Assembly (NCBI GenBank): GCA_023458035.1
Contig: JAEXAX010000027.1
Coordinates: 1-64,000, forward strand
Direction of reading: 5' to 3'
DNA length: 64,000 nt
Origin: Bacillota bacterium
GTDB lineage: Bacteria > Bacillota > Clostridia > Lachnospirales > Lachnospiraceae
This document shows positions 27,903 to 36,989 of this stretch, one piece after another (the first letter of the stretch is position 1; the number at the start of each line of letters is the position of its first letter). The notes beneath the pieces are model-generated. The model ran no database searches. It worked only from the letters and a program-made list of their open reading frames with translations, and was not told the DNA's origin. Both the position numbers and the translations under genes were made by a program.

Positions 27903-28766
27903 ATGAAAGAGAAAAGCATTTGTTTACCGGCTTATGCGAAGGTCAACCCAATCCTGGATGTTATTCGGCGGCGAGAGGACGGTTATCACGAGATTGACAT
28001 GGTGTTGGCCCGTATTGCCCTGCATGATACAGTGACCGTAACGGTGCGTTCGGATGAAACGATCACCTGCCGCTGCAGTCGCCCCGGTATTCCGACCGAT
28101 GAAAAAAATATTGCGGTACGGGCGGCCGCCATGCTGCAGGCAGCTTTTGGGACAGCCGGTGTCGATATTGAGATTGAAAAACGGATACCGGACAGTGCCG
28201 GCCTGGCAGGCGGCAGTGCAGATGCCGCCGTTGTCTTGACCGCCATGAACGAACTGTTTTCATTGAAGCTTTCCGAGATTGAGTTGTGTAACTGGGGCCT
28301 GCGTCTGGGAGCGGATGTACCTTTCTGCCTGTGTGGTGGCTGCCGGCGTGCCCGCGGTATCGGGGAACAGCTGGAAATCCTGCCGTTGCCGCAGACCGGC
28401 TGGCTGGTGTTGGTGAAGCCGGATTTCGGTGTTTCTACCGGTGAGGCCTATCATTCCATGAAGCCTGAGCAGATGGACCACCCGTCGGTGGAAGCTATGG
28501 TAACAGCCCTAAGGAGCGGAGATCTGAAAGCCATTGCGGCGGCCATGGCCAATGTGATGGAGAACTATGCCTTAGTCAAACACCCTGTGCTGGCCGAACT
28601 GAAAACCAAGTTGGTGGAACAAGGAGCTTTGGGCAGCGTGATGAGCGGCAGCGGTGCGACTGTCTTCGGCTTATTTGCAACTGAGGAACAGGCAGCCGAA
28701 GCCTTAAGCAGGCTTGCGCAGCGGTATCCAGACTGGACAGTTATCCTGACCACCTGGCAACCGTAG
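27903..28766 (+). CDS. ispE: 4-diphosphocytidyl-2-C-methyl-D-erythritol kinase IspE
   Basis: IspE phosphorylates CDP-methylerythritol in the MEP isoprenoid pathway, several steps before IspG encoded at 2360. It is a GHMP kinase of 287 residues: KVNPILDVIRRREDGYHEID near the N-terminus, the ATP loop PDSAGLAGGSADAAVVL, and the C-terminal MSGSGATVFGLF. ATG 27903 follows AGAGGTGGAA; an in-frame ATG upstream lies inside the promoter region. The gene is divergent from plsC and followed after 80 bases by a GntR regulator. Confidence 0.96.
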   Translation: MKEKSICLPAYAKVNPILDVIRRREDGYHEIDMVLARIALHDTVTVTVRSDETITCRCSRPGIPTDEKNIAVRAAAMLQAAFGTAGVDIEIEKRIPDSAGLAGGSADAAVVLTAMNELFSLKLSEIELCNWGLRLGADVPFCLCGGCRRARGIGEQLEILPLPQTGWLVLVKPDFGVSTGEAYHSMKPEQMDHPSVEAMVTALRSGDLKAIAAAMANVMENYALVKHPVLAELKTKLVEQGALGSVMSGSGATVFGLFATEEQAAEALSRLAQRYPDWTVILTTWQP

Positions 28767-28846
28767 AACCAACGGTATGAGGCAATAGAGAGTATTAGGC
28801 TAGGGATATTAACACTAAATATATTGTAGTAGATTGGAGAAGAAAC

Positions 28847-29539
28847 ATGCTGGATGATTTACAATTAGAGGGTGACGTATATCTTCCCCTGCGAGATGTG
28901 GTGTTCAGTACCATTCGGGACGCCATTATTAAAGGTGCTTTGAAGCCGGGTGAAAGGCTGCGAGAGATTACTCTGGCCAAAAAGCTGGGCGTCAGCCGCA
29001 CACCGGTGCGTGAGGCAATTCGAAAGCTCGAGCTGGAGGGGCTTGTGAAAATGGTGCCGCGCAAGGGTGCTGAGGTAGCGGAAATGAGTGTCAAAAACAT
29101 TCAGGACGTTCTGGTCATCCGCCGGGTGTTGGAGGAGCTGGCAGTCCGGATCGCCTGTCGTAATATTGATGAGGAACAGCTGGCCAAGCTGGAAGCGGTT
29201 GGGCGCGAGTTTGAGAGTCTGTACGGAAAAAAAGAAGACCTGAATGCAGCCGCCAGAGCCGATGTCCGCTTCCATGAGCTGATTTATGAGTCGACCAATA
29301 ACCAGCGGCTGATTCATATCTTGAGCAACCTGAGGGAGCAGATCTATCGCTACCGCTTGGAATACCTGAAGGTTGACAGGGCTCATGAGGTGTTGGTAGA
29401 GGAGCATCGCAAGATTCTGGAGGCCCTGCGTGCCCGCGATGAAGAGACGGCGGCCGGAATGATTCGGGTGCATATCGACAACCAGGAGGAATCCATGATC
29501 CAGTCGGTGACTCTGAATCTGGAGAAAAATCATAAGTGA
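28847..29539 (+). CDS. GntR family transcriptional regulator, FCD subfamily
   Basis: This 230-residue regulator has an N-terminal winged helix (LREITLAKKLGVSRTPVREA) and a C-terminal all-helical FCD ligand domain with the usual metal-binding residues (Asp and His in ADVRFHELIY, His in EEHRKILEAL, His in MIRVHIDNQEE). Such regulators bind small acids or sugar acids. GGAGAAG precedes the ATG. The ligand is unknown. A matching palindrome lies in the ispE promoter upstream, so it may control ispE and itself; that link is inference. Confidence 0.92.
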   Translation: MLDDLQLEGDVYLPLRDVVFSTIRDAIIKGALKPGERLREITLAKKLGVSRTPVREAIRKLELEGLVKMVPRKGAEVAEMSVKNIQDVLVIRRVLEELAVRIACRNIDEEQLAKLEAVGREFESLYGKKEDLNAAARADVRFHELIYESTNNQRLIHILSNLREQIYRYRLEYLKVDRAHEVLVEEHRKILEALRARDEETAAGMIRVHIDNQEESMIQSVTLNLEKNHK

Positions 29540-29597
29540 AATAAAATGAGTAAGCAGTACATAATGAATTCATCAGTCATTACGAGAAGGAGTTATT

Positions 29598-30479
29598 ATG
29601 AGAGAATACGTGATCGTAACAGATGTGAACGGTGATCTGCCGTCGGAGTATGTCAGGGAGCATGGGGTCTATATGATGTCAACCACCTGTACCATGGGGG
29701 ATGTTACAGAGTATTGTGATCAGATGACGGATTTTCCGGGCTTTTATGCCAAAATGAGGGGAGGAGCTAAGCCGCTGACCGGTCAGGTGACACCGGCTAT
29801 TGCCATGGACACAGCCCGTCCGATTTTGGAGGCGGGGCAGGATATTTTATTTCTCTGCTTCTCATCGGCTTTGAGCGGCAGCTATAACAGCACCTGCGTG
29901 GCGGTCGATGAGCTGCGGGATGAATTTCCGGATGCCAAGATGGTGGTGATCGACAGCCTTTGCGCCTCCATGGGACAGGGCCTGCTGGTCTACCATATGG
30001 TCAGAAACAAAGAGGCCGGTATGAGCCTGGAAGAGTTGGCCGAGTGGACTGAGAAAAACAAGCATCATGTGATGCATTATTTTACTGTAGAAGATCTCTT
30101 TCACCTATACAGAGGCGGTCGTTTGTCAAAAGCCGGCGCCATCGTGGGCAGCCTGCTCAGCGTCAAACCCTTGTTATATGTGGATTCAAATGGCGGTTTG
30201 AAGCCCTTTGGAAAGGTGCGCGGTCGGAAAAAATCATTGACGGCACTGGCTGAGCATATCGTAAAATCAATCAAAGCATGGCCGCCAGAGGAGAACCCGA
30301 TTATTCTGATTTCTCACGGGGACTGTCCGGAGGATGTGGCCATCGTTCAGGAAGAGATCAAAAAAGAGCTGGGTGATATTGAGTTCCTGGTGCATTATAT
30401 CGGACCGAGCGTTGGTACACATTCCGGACCGGGAACTGTAGCGGTTTTCTGTATGGGGCCGGATCGAGAAGTCTTTTAG
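29598..30479 (+). CDS. DegV family fatty-acid-binding protein
   Basis: This 293-residue protein belongs to the DegV (FakB-like) family, which binds a fatty acid for the FakA kinase in exogenous fatty-acid use. Visible family motifs are VIVTDVNGDLPSEYV, FLCFSSALSGSYNST and YRGGRLSKAGAIVGSLLSVKPLL. AGAAGGAG precedes the ATG by 8 bases. A strong terminator follows. No fakA is in the window, so the specific lipid role is inferred from the family. Confidence 0.92.
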   Translation: MREYVIVTDVNGDLPSEYVREHGVYMMSTTCTMGDVTEYCDQMTDFPGFYAKMRGGAKPLTGQVTPAIAMDTARPILEAGQDILFLCFSSALSGSYNSTCVAVDELRDEFPDAKMVVIDSLCASMGQGLLVYHMVRNKEAGMSLEELAEWTEKNKHHVMHYFTVEDLFHLYRGGRLSKAGAIVGSLLSVKPLLYVDSNGGLKPFGKVRGRKKSLTALAEHIVKSIKAWPPEENPIILISHGDCPEDVAIVQEEIKKELGDIEFLVHYIGPSVGTHSGPGTVAVFCMGPDREVF

Positions 30480-30496
30480 GCGCTTGAAGCTCAGAG

Positions 30497-30529
30497 AGCA
30501 TAGCCGAAAAACGGCTATGCTGTCTTTTT
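30497..30529 (+). terminator. Rho-independent terminator after the degV-family gene
   Basis: The 10-bp stem AGCATAGCCG / CGGCTATGCT (30497-30506 with 30512-30521) with a 5-base A loop is followed by GTCTTTTT. Confidence 0.88.
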
Positions 30530-30574
30530 CCAAAAAACAGAATCTATCAGTATAGAAAGACGAGGAAGTATATC

Positions 30575-31462
30575 ATGGGTCAAAAGATTTATAAGACTGC
30601 CCTGATTTTTGAAGGCGGCGGTATGCGTGAGAGCTTTTCGGCTGGCGTGACCACCGTTTTGATGGATGAGGGACTGGAATTTCAATATATGACCGGTATT
30701 TCAGCCGGAGCCTGCAGCTGCGTTAACTATCTGTCACAGGATCGGGATCGGGTCAAGAAAACCTTTGTCGATTTTGCGGCTGATCCGAATATTGGCGGTT
30801 GGAGCTCATTTTTCAAGGGGGAGGGCTACTTTCGTTCCAGATATATTTACCTGGAATCCGGCATGAAGGGCCGGGCGCTACCGTTTCATTTTAAGGAATT
30901 CTACCAGAATCCGGCCGATCTGCGTATCGGTGCCTTTGATGTCGAGAGCGGTGAACTGGTTTACTGGAAGAAAGCGGATATGAAAAAGCCGATCGATATG
31001 ATGAAGATGGTTTGCGCATCCTCATCGTTGCCGTTGTTTATGCCGATGACCAAGATCGACGGCCGTCTGTACATAGACGGCGGTATCGGCAACGGTATTC
31101 CGCTGGATATCGCTCAGGCTGACGGCTATGATCGCTTTGTCATCATCACCACACGAACCAAAGATTATGTGAAAAGTCCGGTTAAGCATGAGCATTTGCT
31201 GAAACGGATGTTTCGGGAGTATCCGAAGGTGGTCGATGCCATGCTGCACAGACACGTCGCCTACAATGAAACCAGAGAGCAGATCTCCCGTTTAGAGGCG
31301 GAAGGCAAGGCCTTTGTTTTTTATCCTGACTATATGGACATCGAAAATAAGGAGCGTGACGTTATAAAATTACAGGCCAAGTATGATATGGGTTATCGTC
31401 AGGCCAGAGAGGCCATGCCGTCCCTGCTGGAGTTTTTAAGAAACGGGGAAGTAGATGAATGA
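30575..31462 (+). CDS. Patatin-like phospholipase family protein
   Basis: This 295-residue cytosolic acyl hydrolase uses a Ser-Asp dyad. The oxyanion loop FEGGGMRESFSAG, the nucleophile elbow GISAGACSC (GxSxG) and the Asp-containing DGGIGNGIPL are all present. It resembles the bacterial YjjU/RssA-like patatins. The next gene, a MATE exporter, starts 8 bases before its stop, so they are translationally coupled. The lipid substrate is unknown. Confidence 0.92.
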   Translation: MGQKIYKTALIFEGGGMRESFSAGVTTVLMDEGLEFQYMTGISAGACSCVNYLSQDRDRVKKTFVDFAADPNIGGWSSFFKGEGYFRSRYIYLESGMKGRALPFHFKEFYQNPADLRIGAFDVESGELVYWKKADMKKPIDMMKMVCASSSLPLFMPMTKIDGRLYIDGGIGNGIPLDIAQADGYDRFVIITTRTKDYVKSPVKHEHLLKRMFREYPKVVDAMLHRHVAYNETREQISRLEAEGKAFVFYPDYMDIENKERDVIKLQAKYDMGYRQAREAMPSLLEFLRNGEVDE

Positions 31463-32798
31463 TAAGCTATTAAAGGGCAGCATCACCAGGAACCTGCTGT
31501 TATTTTCGTTGCCAATTTTTGCCGGGGCGGTCTTTCAGCAGCTTTATAATTTGGTCGACTCGGTGATCGTCGGTCGATTCGTCGGCATGCGTGCCTTGGC
31601 GGCGGTCGGTTCGACCGGCCCGCTGACCTTTTTTGTTCTCGGCATGATGATGGGCCTGACCAGCGGCTTTGGCATCATGATTGCGCAGGCCTTCGGCGCC
31701 GGAGATCAGGAGCGATTGCGCCGTTATGTCGGTCAGGCAATGACCTTGTCACTGATCATATCGGTATTGATGACGATCATACTATTGCTGACCAATCATC
31801 AGGTACTGGCATTGATGCGGACGAATCCGGAAATCTATCGGGATACCGATACCTATATCCGGATTATTTATGCCGGTCTGATCTCGGCTTTTTTCTATAA
31901 CCTGTTCTCCTGTATCCTGCGGGCGCTCGGCGACAGCCGGACACCGTTATATTTTTTGGTGCTGTCTTCGGCTTTGAATATCGTTCTGGACATTGTGCTG
32001 GTGGCCGGCCTGGGCCGGGGCGTAGCCGGGGCCGGTTATGCAACCGTTATCTCGCAGGTTGTGTCCGGAGCGGCCTGTTATATTTATATGCTGAAAAAAT
32101 ATCCGATACTGCGGCTGCGCCGTGAGCATTATCGACTGGAATGGGGAGCGGTCAAGCTGCTGCTCGGAACCGGTATTCCGATGGGATTGCAGTTTTCCAT
32201 TACAGCCATCGGCACCATGATGATTCAGGCGGCCCTCAACGGGCTGTCGGCAGCTCATATCGCCGGTTATGCCGCTGCCATGAAAATTCAAAATATCACC
32301 ATGCAGACCTATGTTTCGATCGGTGTGGCTCTGGCTACCTTTACCGGGCAGAATATCGGTGCCGGAAATACAAGCCGGATTTGCCGAGGTGTACGGGTTG
32401 GAGCGATGCTTTGTGCCATTTCGGCGGTCATTTGCGCATGTTTTTCCTACATCCTCAGTGATCAGCTGATCCTGCTCTTTCTGAAGGAATACGATGCCTC
32501 GGTTTTGGAGGCGGCCAAGACCTACTTTGGCATAGCGATTTGGTTCTATCTGCCGCTCGGACAGATCTTTGTTTATCGAAATGTATTGCAGGGCATTGGT
32601 GAAAGTGTAGCTGCTATGTTTGGCGGTTTGCTGGAGCTAATCGCCAGAGCGGCTGCTATTCTTTTTGCGGCGCCGTTGTGGGGATATCCAGGAATCGTTG
32701 CAGCCGATCCGGCTGCATGGATAGCGGCCTTGTTAATTTTGATACCATATTATTACTATTATCGCAGACGCTGGCGATATCGTTCGTCACCCCAATGA
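31455..32798 (+). CDS. MATE family efflux transporter
   Basis: This 447-residue membrane protein has about 12 predicted helices in two homologous halves. It begins with LLKGSITRNLLLFSLPIFAG and QQLYNLVDSVIVGRFVG, the typical MATE opening, and carries the second-half counterpart PMGLQFSITAIGTMMIQAAL. MATE proteins export cationic drugs or metabolites using Na+ or H+. It overlaps the patatin gene and is followed by a VOC protein after 13 bases. The substrate cannot be told from sequence. Confidence 0.93.
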   Translation: MNDKLLKGSITRNLLLFSLPIFAGAVFQQLYNLVDSVIVGRFVGMRALAAVGSTGPLTFFVLGMMMGLTSGFGIMIAQAFGAGDQERLRRYVGQAMTLSLIISVLMTIILLLTNHQVLALMRTNPEIYRDTDTYIRIIYAGLISAFFYNLFSCILRALGDSRTPLYFLVLSSALNIVLDIVLVAGLGRGVAGAGYATVISQVVSGAACYIYMLKKYPILRLRREHYRLEWGAVKLLLGTGIPMGLQFSITAIGTMMIQAALNGLSAAHIAGYAAAMKIQNITMQTYVSIGVALATFTGQNIGAGNTSRICRGVRVGAMLCAISAVICACFSYILSDQLILLFLKEYDASVLEAAKTYFGIAIWFYLPLGQIFVYRNVLQGIGESVAAMFGGLLELIARAAAILFAAPLWGYPGIVAADPAAWIAALLILIPYYYYYRRRWRYRSSPQ

Positions 32799-32811
32799 AT
32801 GGAGGAACCTT

Positions 32812-33180
32812 ATGAAATTTCAGATGATACATGAAAACTACAATGTAAAGGATCTGCGGCGCTCCCTGGATTTTTACAGGGAGGCCCTGGGCCTGACTGA
32901 GGTGCGCCGTAAGGAAGCGGCGGACGGCTCTTACACTATTGTCTATATCGGCAATGAAACGACTGATTTTGAACTGGAGCTGACCTGGCTGCGTGACTGG
33001 GACCGTCCGTATAATCTGGGTGATTGTGAATTTCATCTGGCCTTCAGAACCGATGACTATGAGGCGGCCTATGCCAAGCATAAAGAAATGGGTTGTATCT
33101 GTTTTGAAAATCCGAAGATGGGCATTTACTTTATTTCCGACCCGGATGGTTACTGGCTGGAAGTGGTACCGACCAGATAG
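32812..33180 (+). CDS. VOC family protein (glyoxalase I-like)
   Basis: This 122-residue protein has the paired beta-alpha-beta-beta-beta units of the vicinal oxygen chelate fold. Candidate metal ligands are in the glyoxalase I positions: His near residue 7 (FQMIHENYNV), Glu in DFELELTW, His in DCEFHLAF and Glu near the end in YWLEVVPT. This suggests lactoylglutathione-lyase-like chemistry, perhaps methylglyoxal detoxification, but other VOC activities are possible. GGAGGAACCTT precedes the start. Confidence 0.85.
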   Translation: MKFQMIHENYNVKDLRRSLDFYREALGLTEVRRKEAADGSYTIVYIGNETTDFELELTWLRDWDRPYNLGDCEFHLAFRTDDYEAAYAKHKEMGCICFENPKMGIYFISDPDGYWLEVVPTR

Positions 33181-33189
33181 GAGGTGAGC

Positions 33190-34116
33190 ATGACATTACA
33201 ACAGCTGCGCTATGCCATTCTGGTGGCTGAAAAAGGCTCAATGAGTGAGGCGGCTGCCAGCCTGTTTATTGCCCAGCCGAGTCTGTCGGTGGCCATCCGT
33301 GACCTGGAGCGGGAGATCGGCATCACCATCTTTAACCGCAGCAACCGCGGTATGATCCCTTCCAATGAGGGACAGGAGTTTCTGGGCTATGCCAGACAGG
33401 TGCTGGAGCAGAGTGATCTGCTGGAGCAGAAGTATCTCGGGAAAAAGCCGCGCCGACAGAAGTTTTCTGTTTCGACCCAGCACTATTCATTTGCCGTCAA
33501 TGCCTTTGTCAATTTGATCAAGCAGCACAGCATGGAAGAATACGATTTCACCTTACGCGAAAGCCGAACCTATGAGGTGATCGATGATGTCCGTAATCTG
33601 AAAAGCGAGATCGGTATCCTATATCTGAATGAATTTAATCAAAAGGTACTGGGAAAACTGATAAAAGAAAATGATCTGCGTTTTGAAGAGCTGTTTAAGG
33701 CCAGACCGCATGTTTTCATCAGCAAGGACAACCCGCTCGCCAAACAGGAGCTGGTTCAGCTGGAGGATTTGGAGGATTACCCATGCCTGCGCTATGAGCA
33801 GGGCGACTGGAACTCCTTCTACTTTTCGGAGGAGATCCTCAGTACCATGGAGCATAGAAAAAACATTCAGGTATCAGACCGCGCGACCCTGTTTAACCTG
33901 ATGATCGGGTTAAACGGCTATACCATGTGTACCGGAATTATCAGTACGGAACTGAACGGTCCGGATATTATCTCGGTGCCGCTGGCGGTGAATGATGTGA
34001 TGCGGGTCGGTATCCTGACCCACACTCAGGTCGAACTGAGCCGTTTGGGAAAACAATACTATGAAGTATTGAGAGAATACACCGCACCGATGCGCGCCGA
34101 CGGGGCGGCATGCTGA
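33190..34116 (+). CDS. LysR family transcriptional regulator
   Basis: This 308-residue regulator has an N-terminal winged helix-turn-helix (LRYAILVAEKGSMSEAAASL, then IAQPSLSVAIRDLEREIG) and a C-terminal periplasmic-binding-like effector domain. ATG 33190 follows AGGAGG by 5 bases; an in-frame GTG at 33184 overlaps that site. It lies 9 bases after the VOC gene and so is probably the last gene of the patatin-MATE-VOC-LysR group rather than divergently placed. The effector is unknown. Confidence 0.9.
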   Translation: MTLQQLRYAILVAEKGSMSEAAASLFIAQPSLSVAIRDLEREIGITIFNRSNRGMIPSNEGQEFLGYARQVLEQSDLLEQKYLGKKPRRQKFSVSTQHYSFAVNAFVNLIKQHSMEEYDFTLRESRTYEVIDDVRNLKSEIGILYLNEFNQKVLGKLIKENDLRFEELFKARPHVFISKDNPLAKQELVQLEDLEDYPCLRYEQGDWNSFYFSEEILSTMEHRKNIQVSDRATLFNLMIGLNGYTMCTGIISTELNGPDIISVPLAVNDVMRVGILTHTQVELSRLGKQYYEVLREYTAPMRADGAAC

Positions 34117-34165
34117 AAAATCTTGCGAGGAAGCAAAACTATATATGATGACAGAGGGAACCAAA

Positions 34166-34879
34166 ATGAATGATTCGATTTATATCGTTATGCCGGCCTA
34201 TAATGAAGAGGGTAATATAGAGAAAACGGTCAAAGAATGGTATGGCATACTGGAAGGAAAGTCAGAAGTATCAAGAATGGTGATTGCTGATTTTGGCAGT
34301 AAAGATAAGACACATGACATACTGCTTTCTATGAAAGAAAATGGTTATCCGCAGTTGGAAATTTTGGAAAACAAGAATCAGTTTCATGGCCCCAAGGTTT
34401 TGGATTTATACAAGTATGCCATAGATCAGGGGATCGACTATATTTTTCAGACCGATTCAGATGGGCAGACTGATCCAACGGAATTTGACGCCTTTTGGGA
34501 GCTGAGAAGTCGGTATGATGGAATTTTTGGCAATAGAACGATCAGAGGAGATGGAAAAGACAGGGCCTTTGTAGAAAAGGTGGTTTGTTTTTTGCTGAAA
34601 TTATTTTTTAAAGTCAATGTTCCGGATGCAAATGCGCCGTTTCGCTTAATGAAAACGGATGTGGTAAAAAAGTATATTTACAAAATGCCAAATGACTACA
34701 ATTTGCCTAATATTATGATGACAACATACTTTGCTCATTACAAAGAAAAGATGCTATTCAAAGAAATTTCATTTAAGCCAAGAACAGCCGGCGTGAACTC
34801 TGTCAATATGAAACGTATCATAAAGATAGGCTGGAAGGCCTTAGGAGATTTTCGGGCTCTTAGAAAGGGGATGAGATGA
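34166..34879 (+). CDS. GtrB/DPM1-like glycosyltransferase family 2
   Basis: This 237-residue GT2 enzyme has IYIVMPAYNEEGNIEKTV at the N-terminus and a DSDGQTDP metal motif (DxD type). It lacks the C-terminal membrane helices of full GtrB proteins, so it is shorter than typical bactoprenol glucosyltransferases. It probably transfers a sugar from a nucleotide donor to a polyprenyl phosphate. ATG 34166 follows AGAGGGAACC. It overlaps the GtrA-like gene by 4 bases; together with the GT-C-like protein they resemble the three-part Gtr system. From here to 39584 the DNA is visibly AT-richer than before. Confidence 0.82.
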   Translation: MNDSIYIVMPAYNEEGNIEKTVKEWYGILEGKSEVSRMVIADFGSKDKTHDILLSMKENGYPQLEILENKNQFHGPKVLDLYKYAIDQGIDYIFQTDSDGQTDPTEFDAFWELRSRYDGIFGNRTIRGDGKDRAFVEKVVCFLLKLFFKVNVPDANAPFRLMKTDVVKKYIYKMPNDYNLPNIMMTTYFAHYKEKMLFKEISFKPRTAGVNSVNMKRIIKIGWKALGDFRALRKGMR

Positions 34880-35298
34880 GGGTGGACTTTCGGGGCTTAT
34901 GGAATCAGTATAAGGATGCCATTCCGTATATCTTTTTTGGAATCTGTACGACGGCAGTCAATGTTATCATGTACTGGTTGTTTGCCCATACCTTGGGTCA
35001 AGGCGTCATGGCCAGTACCATGGCGGCATGGCTTTTGGCTGTGCTGTTTGCCTACGTTACAAACAGGAAATGGGTGTTTCACAGCATGGCAGAAACAGGG
35101 GACGAGGTTATAAAAGAATTGATTTCCTTTTTTGGCTGCCGAATCGCCACCGGTATGCTGGATTGGACCGTTATGTTTGTATTTGTAAAGCGGCTCGGCT
35201 GGAATGATATGATCATGAAGTTCATTGCCAATATCATGGTTATTGTTTTAAATTATGCGGCGAGCAAATTCTTTATATTTAAGAGGAAGAAGAAATGA
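34876..35298 (+). CDS. GtrA family membrane protein
   Basis: This 140-residue protein has four predicted membrane helices (YIFFGICTTAVNVIMYWLFA, a second around STMAAWLLAVLFAYVTNRKWVF, and two more), the GtrA fold thought to flip polyprenyl-linked sugars across the membrane. It overlaps both neighbours by 4 bases, so translation is coupled. The conserved YVTNRKWVF motif supports the family. Confidence 0.88.
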   Translation: MRVDFRGLWNQYKDAIPYIFFGICTTAVNVIMYWLFAHTLGQGVMASTMAAWLLAVLFAYVTNRKWVFHSMAETGDEVIKELISFFGCRIATGMLDWTVMFVFVKRLGWNDMIMKFIANIMVIVLNYAASKFFIFKRKKK

Positions 35299-36827
35299 GT
35301 TTTGTAAAGAAAATTGTATGTGTGAGTAAGATGAAAGAGAAAGGTGATAGCTTTGAGAATATAGCAGCGTTCATTCTTTCATTTTTCTTTGCGTTTATCT
35401 TTTCATTGCAAAGCCCGGTGCATCTTTGGGTCGGAAGTGATGTAAATATTGATTCCGGTGTGTTTAAAACGATTTCCATGATGATGAGAAAAGGCTTCAT
35501 GCCGTATAAAGATTCATTTGATCACAAGGGACCGCTTTTATATATACTAAATTGGCTGGGCGATCAGATAGCAGAGTATAAAGGGATTTGGCTGGTTGAG
35601 CTTTTATTCTTAACAGTTACTTTTTACATGATATACAAGATTGCGAGGCTGTCCTGCCGAACGGTACCATCATTTATTGCTGCCGCAACAGCTATATCCC
35701 TGTTGTTTATATATTTTGAAGAAGGAAATCTGACTGAAGAATACGCCATGCCCCTAATAGCGATTTCGACATATATTTTTCTGGATTATTTTAAGAATAA
35801 TAAAATCAATCATATCAGATTGTTTCTCTGCGGAGTCACCTTTGCAGGTACATTTTTATTAAGACCAAACATGATTGCTCTATGGTTTATTATGTGTTTG
35901 GCGGTATTATTAAAAACTAAATTGCAAAAAGAGCTAAAGGAAGCGGTGCGCTTTATAATATTTTTTTTGCTGGGTGCAGCTGTTGTTTTTTTGCCGATCG
36001 CGATATGGCTTTGGGTAAACGATGCATTGAAGCAATGTATAGCGGATTTTATTATTTTTAATAAAGAATATACATCCGCCGCCGCCAATGCGGGACGGGC
36101 GACGTGGGCCAATAAGTGGACTGCCCTTTTCTTTTTCTTGAATTCGACGGTGGTGATCACCGCATTTTTGAGTCAAATATATACCTGTAAAAAATCAAAA
36201 TCACTCTGTGATTACTCTTATCTGATTTATATGTTCGTCACTTTGATTTTTATTTGTCTGGCGGGAATGCAATATGGACATTATGGAATGGTTTTGATTC
36301 CAATGGTTGTTTATCCGCTGTCTAATATATTTGGCAGTATTGGTAAAATAGAAAACGAGACGACGGCCGAAATGATTGGTTTTGTGGTTGGTATATATGC
36401 GCTCAGTGTCATGGTTTTGCCAAAGTGGCTGCAGCTGATCCAAGGAACTCCGGCCATATATACTGCCCGTACGAATTACCATATCTCGGCAGAGGTACAA
36501 AATATCGTATCTGAGATCGACAGGCTAAAGCTTGGCGCCAATGAGCCGATTTCTGTATATGGAAATTGGGATATTATTTATGTCATTTCAAAAAGACCGC
36601 ATGCAACCAGATATTCATATCAATTTCCGATAGGAGAAGTAAAGCCGGAAATTATGGAAGAGTATATGAAGGAATTAGCGACAGAACTGCCGAAAGTGAT
36701 CGTGGTACAACCCGGACGTTATGATGATCGGGTAAAGGCTTTTGTACAAGAAAACGGTTATACGTTTATATATGGTCAAAACGGCGAGATTGAGGCCGGC
36801 GGCGCCTTGCTTTTTTACAGAGGGTAG
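35295..36827 (+). CDS. GT-C type membrane glycosyltransferase-like protein
   Basis: This 510-residue polytopic protein has about 10-11 predicted helices and a C-terminal extracytoplasmic domain of about 100 residues. The first loop carries DSGVF and YKDSFDHKGPLLY; the acidic DSG and DHKGPLL elements mark a common Firmicutes family of GT39/ArnT-like enzymes that use polyprenyl-phosphate sugars outside the cell. It overlaps gtrA by 4 bases and so probably transfers the sugar made and flipped by the two upstream proteins to a surface polymer. The acceptor is unknown. The TAG stop is the first three bases of a 13-bp direct repeat. Confidence 0.75.
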   Translation: MSFVKKIVCVSKMKEKGDSFENIAAFILSFFFAFIFSLQSPVHLWVGSDVNIDSGVFKTISMMMRKGFMPYKDSFDHKGPLLYILNWLGDQIAEYKGIWLVELLFLTVTFYMIYKIARLSCRTVPSFIAAATAISLLFIYFEEGNLTEEYAMPLIAISTYIFLDYFKNNKINHIRLFLCGVTFAGTFLLRPNMIALWFIMCLAVLLKTKLQKELKEAVRFIIFFLLGAAVVFLPIAIWLWVNDALKQCIADFIIFNKEYTSAAANAGRATWANKWTALFFFLNSTVVITAFLSQIYTCKKSKSLCDYSYLIYMFVTLIFICLAGMQYGHYGMVLIPMVVYPLSNIFGSIGKIENETTAEMIGFVVGIYALSVMVLPKWLQLIQGTPAIYTARTNYHISAEVQNIVSEIDRLKLGANEPISVYGNWDIIYVISKRPHATRYSYQFPIGEVKPEIMEEYMKELATELPKVIVVQPGRYDDRVKAFVQENGYTFIYGQNGEIEAGGALLFYRG

Positions 36828-36837
36828 CGGTCTGCGA
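36825..36837 (+). repeat. 13-bp direct repeat, left copy
   Basis: TAGCGGTCTGCGA at 36825-36837 is identical to 39596-39608. The two copies bracket the pair of cell-wall-binding-repeat genes. The left copy begins with the stop codon of the glycosyltransferase gene. Confidence 0.6.
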
Positions 36838-36989
36838 TTTCACGAGATGCCGTCACTGTTTAATTTGCTTAGCGAACAAGTTGTTCAGCTTGGGTGCTAT
36901 TCGCAAGGATATACAAAAACTTAGAATTGTCAAAATGTAACAAAAAAACAAATGGTATCATAAAATAAATATATAAAACAACAAAAATA

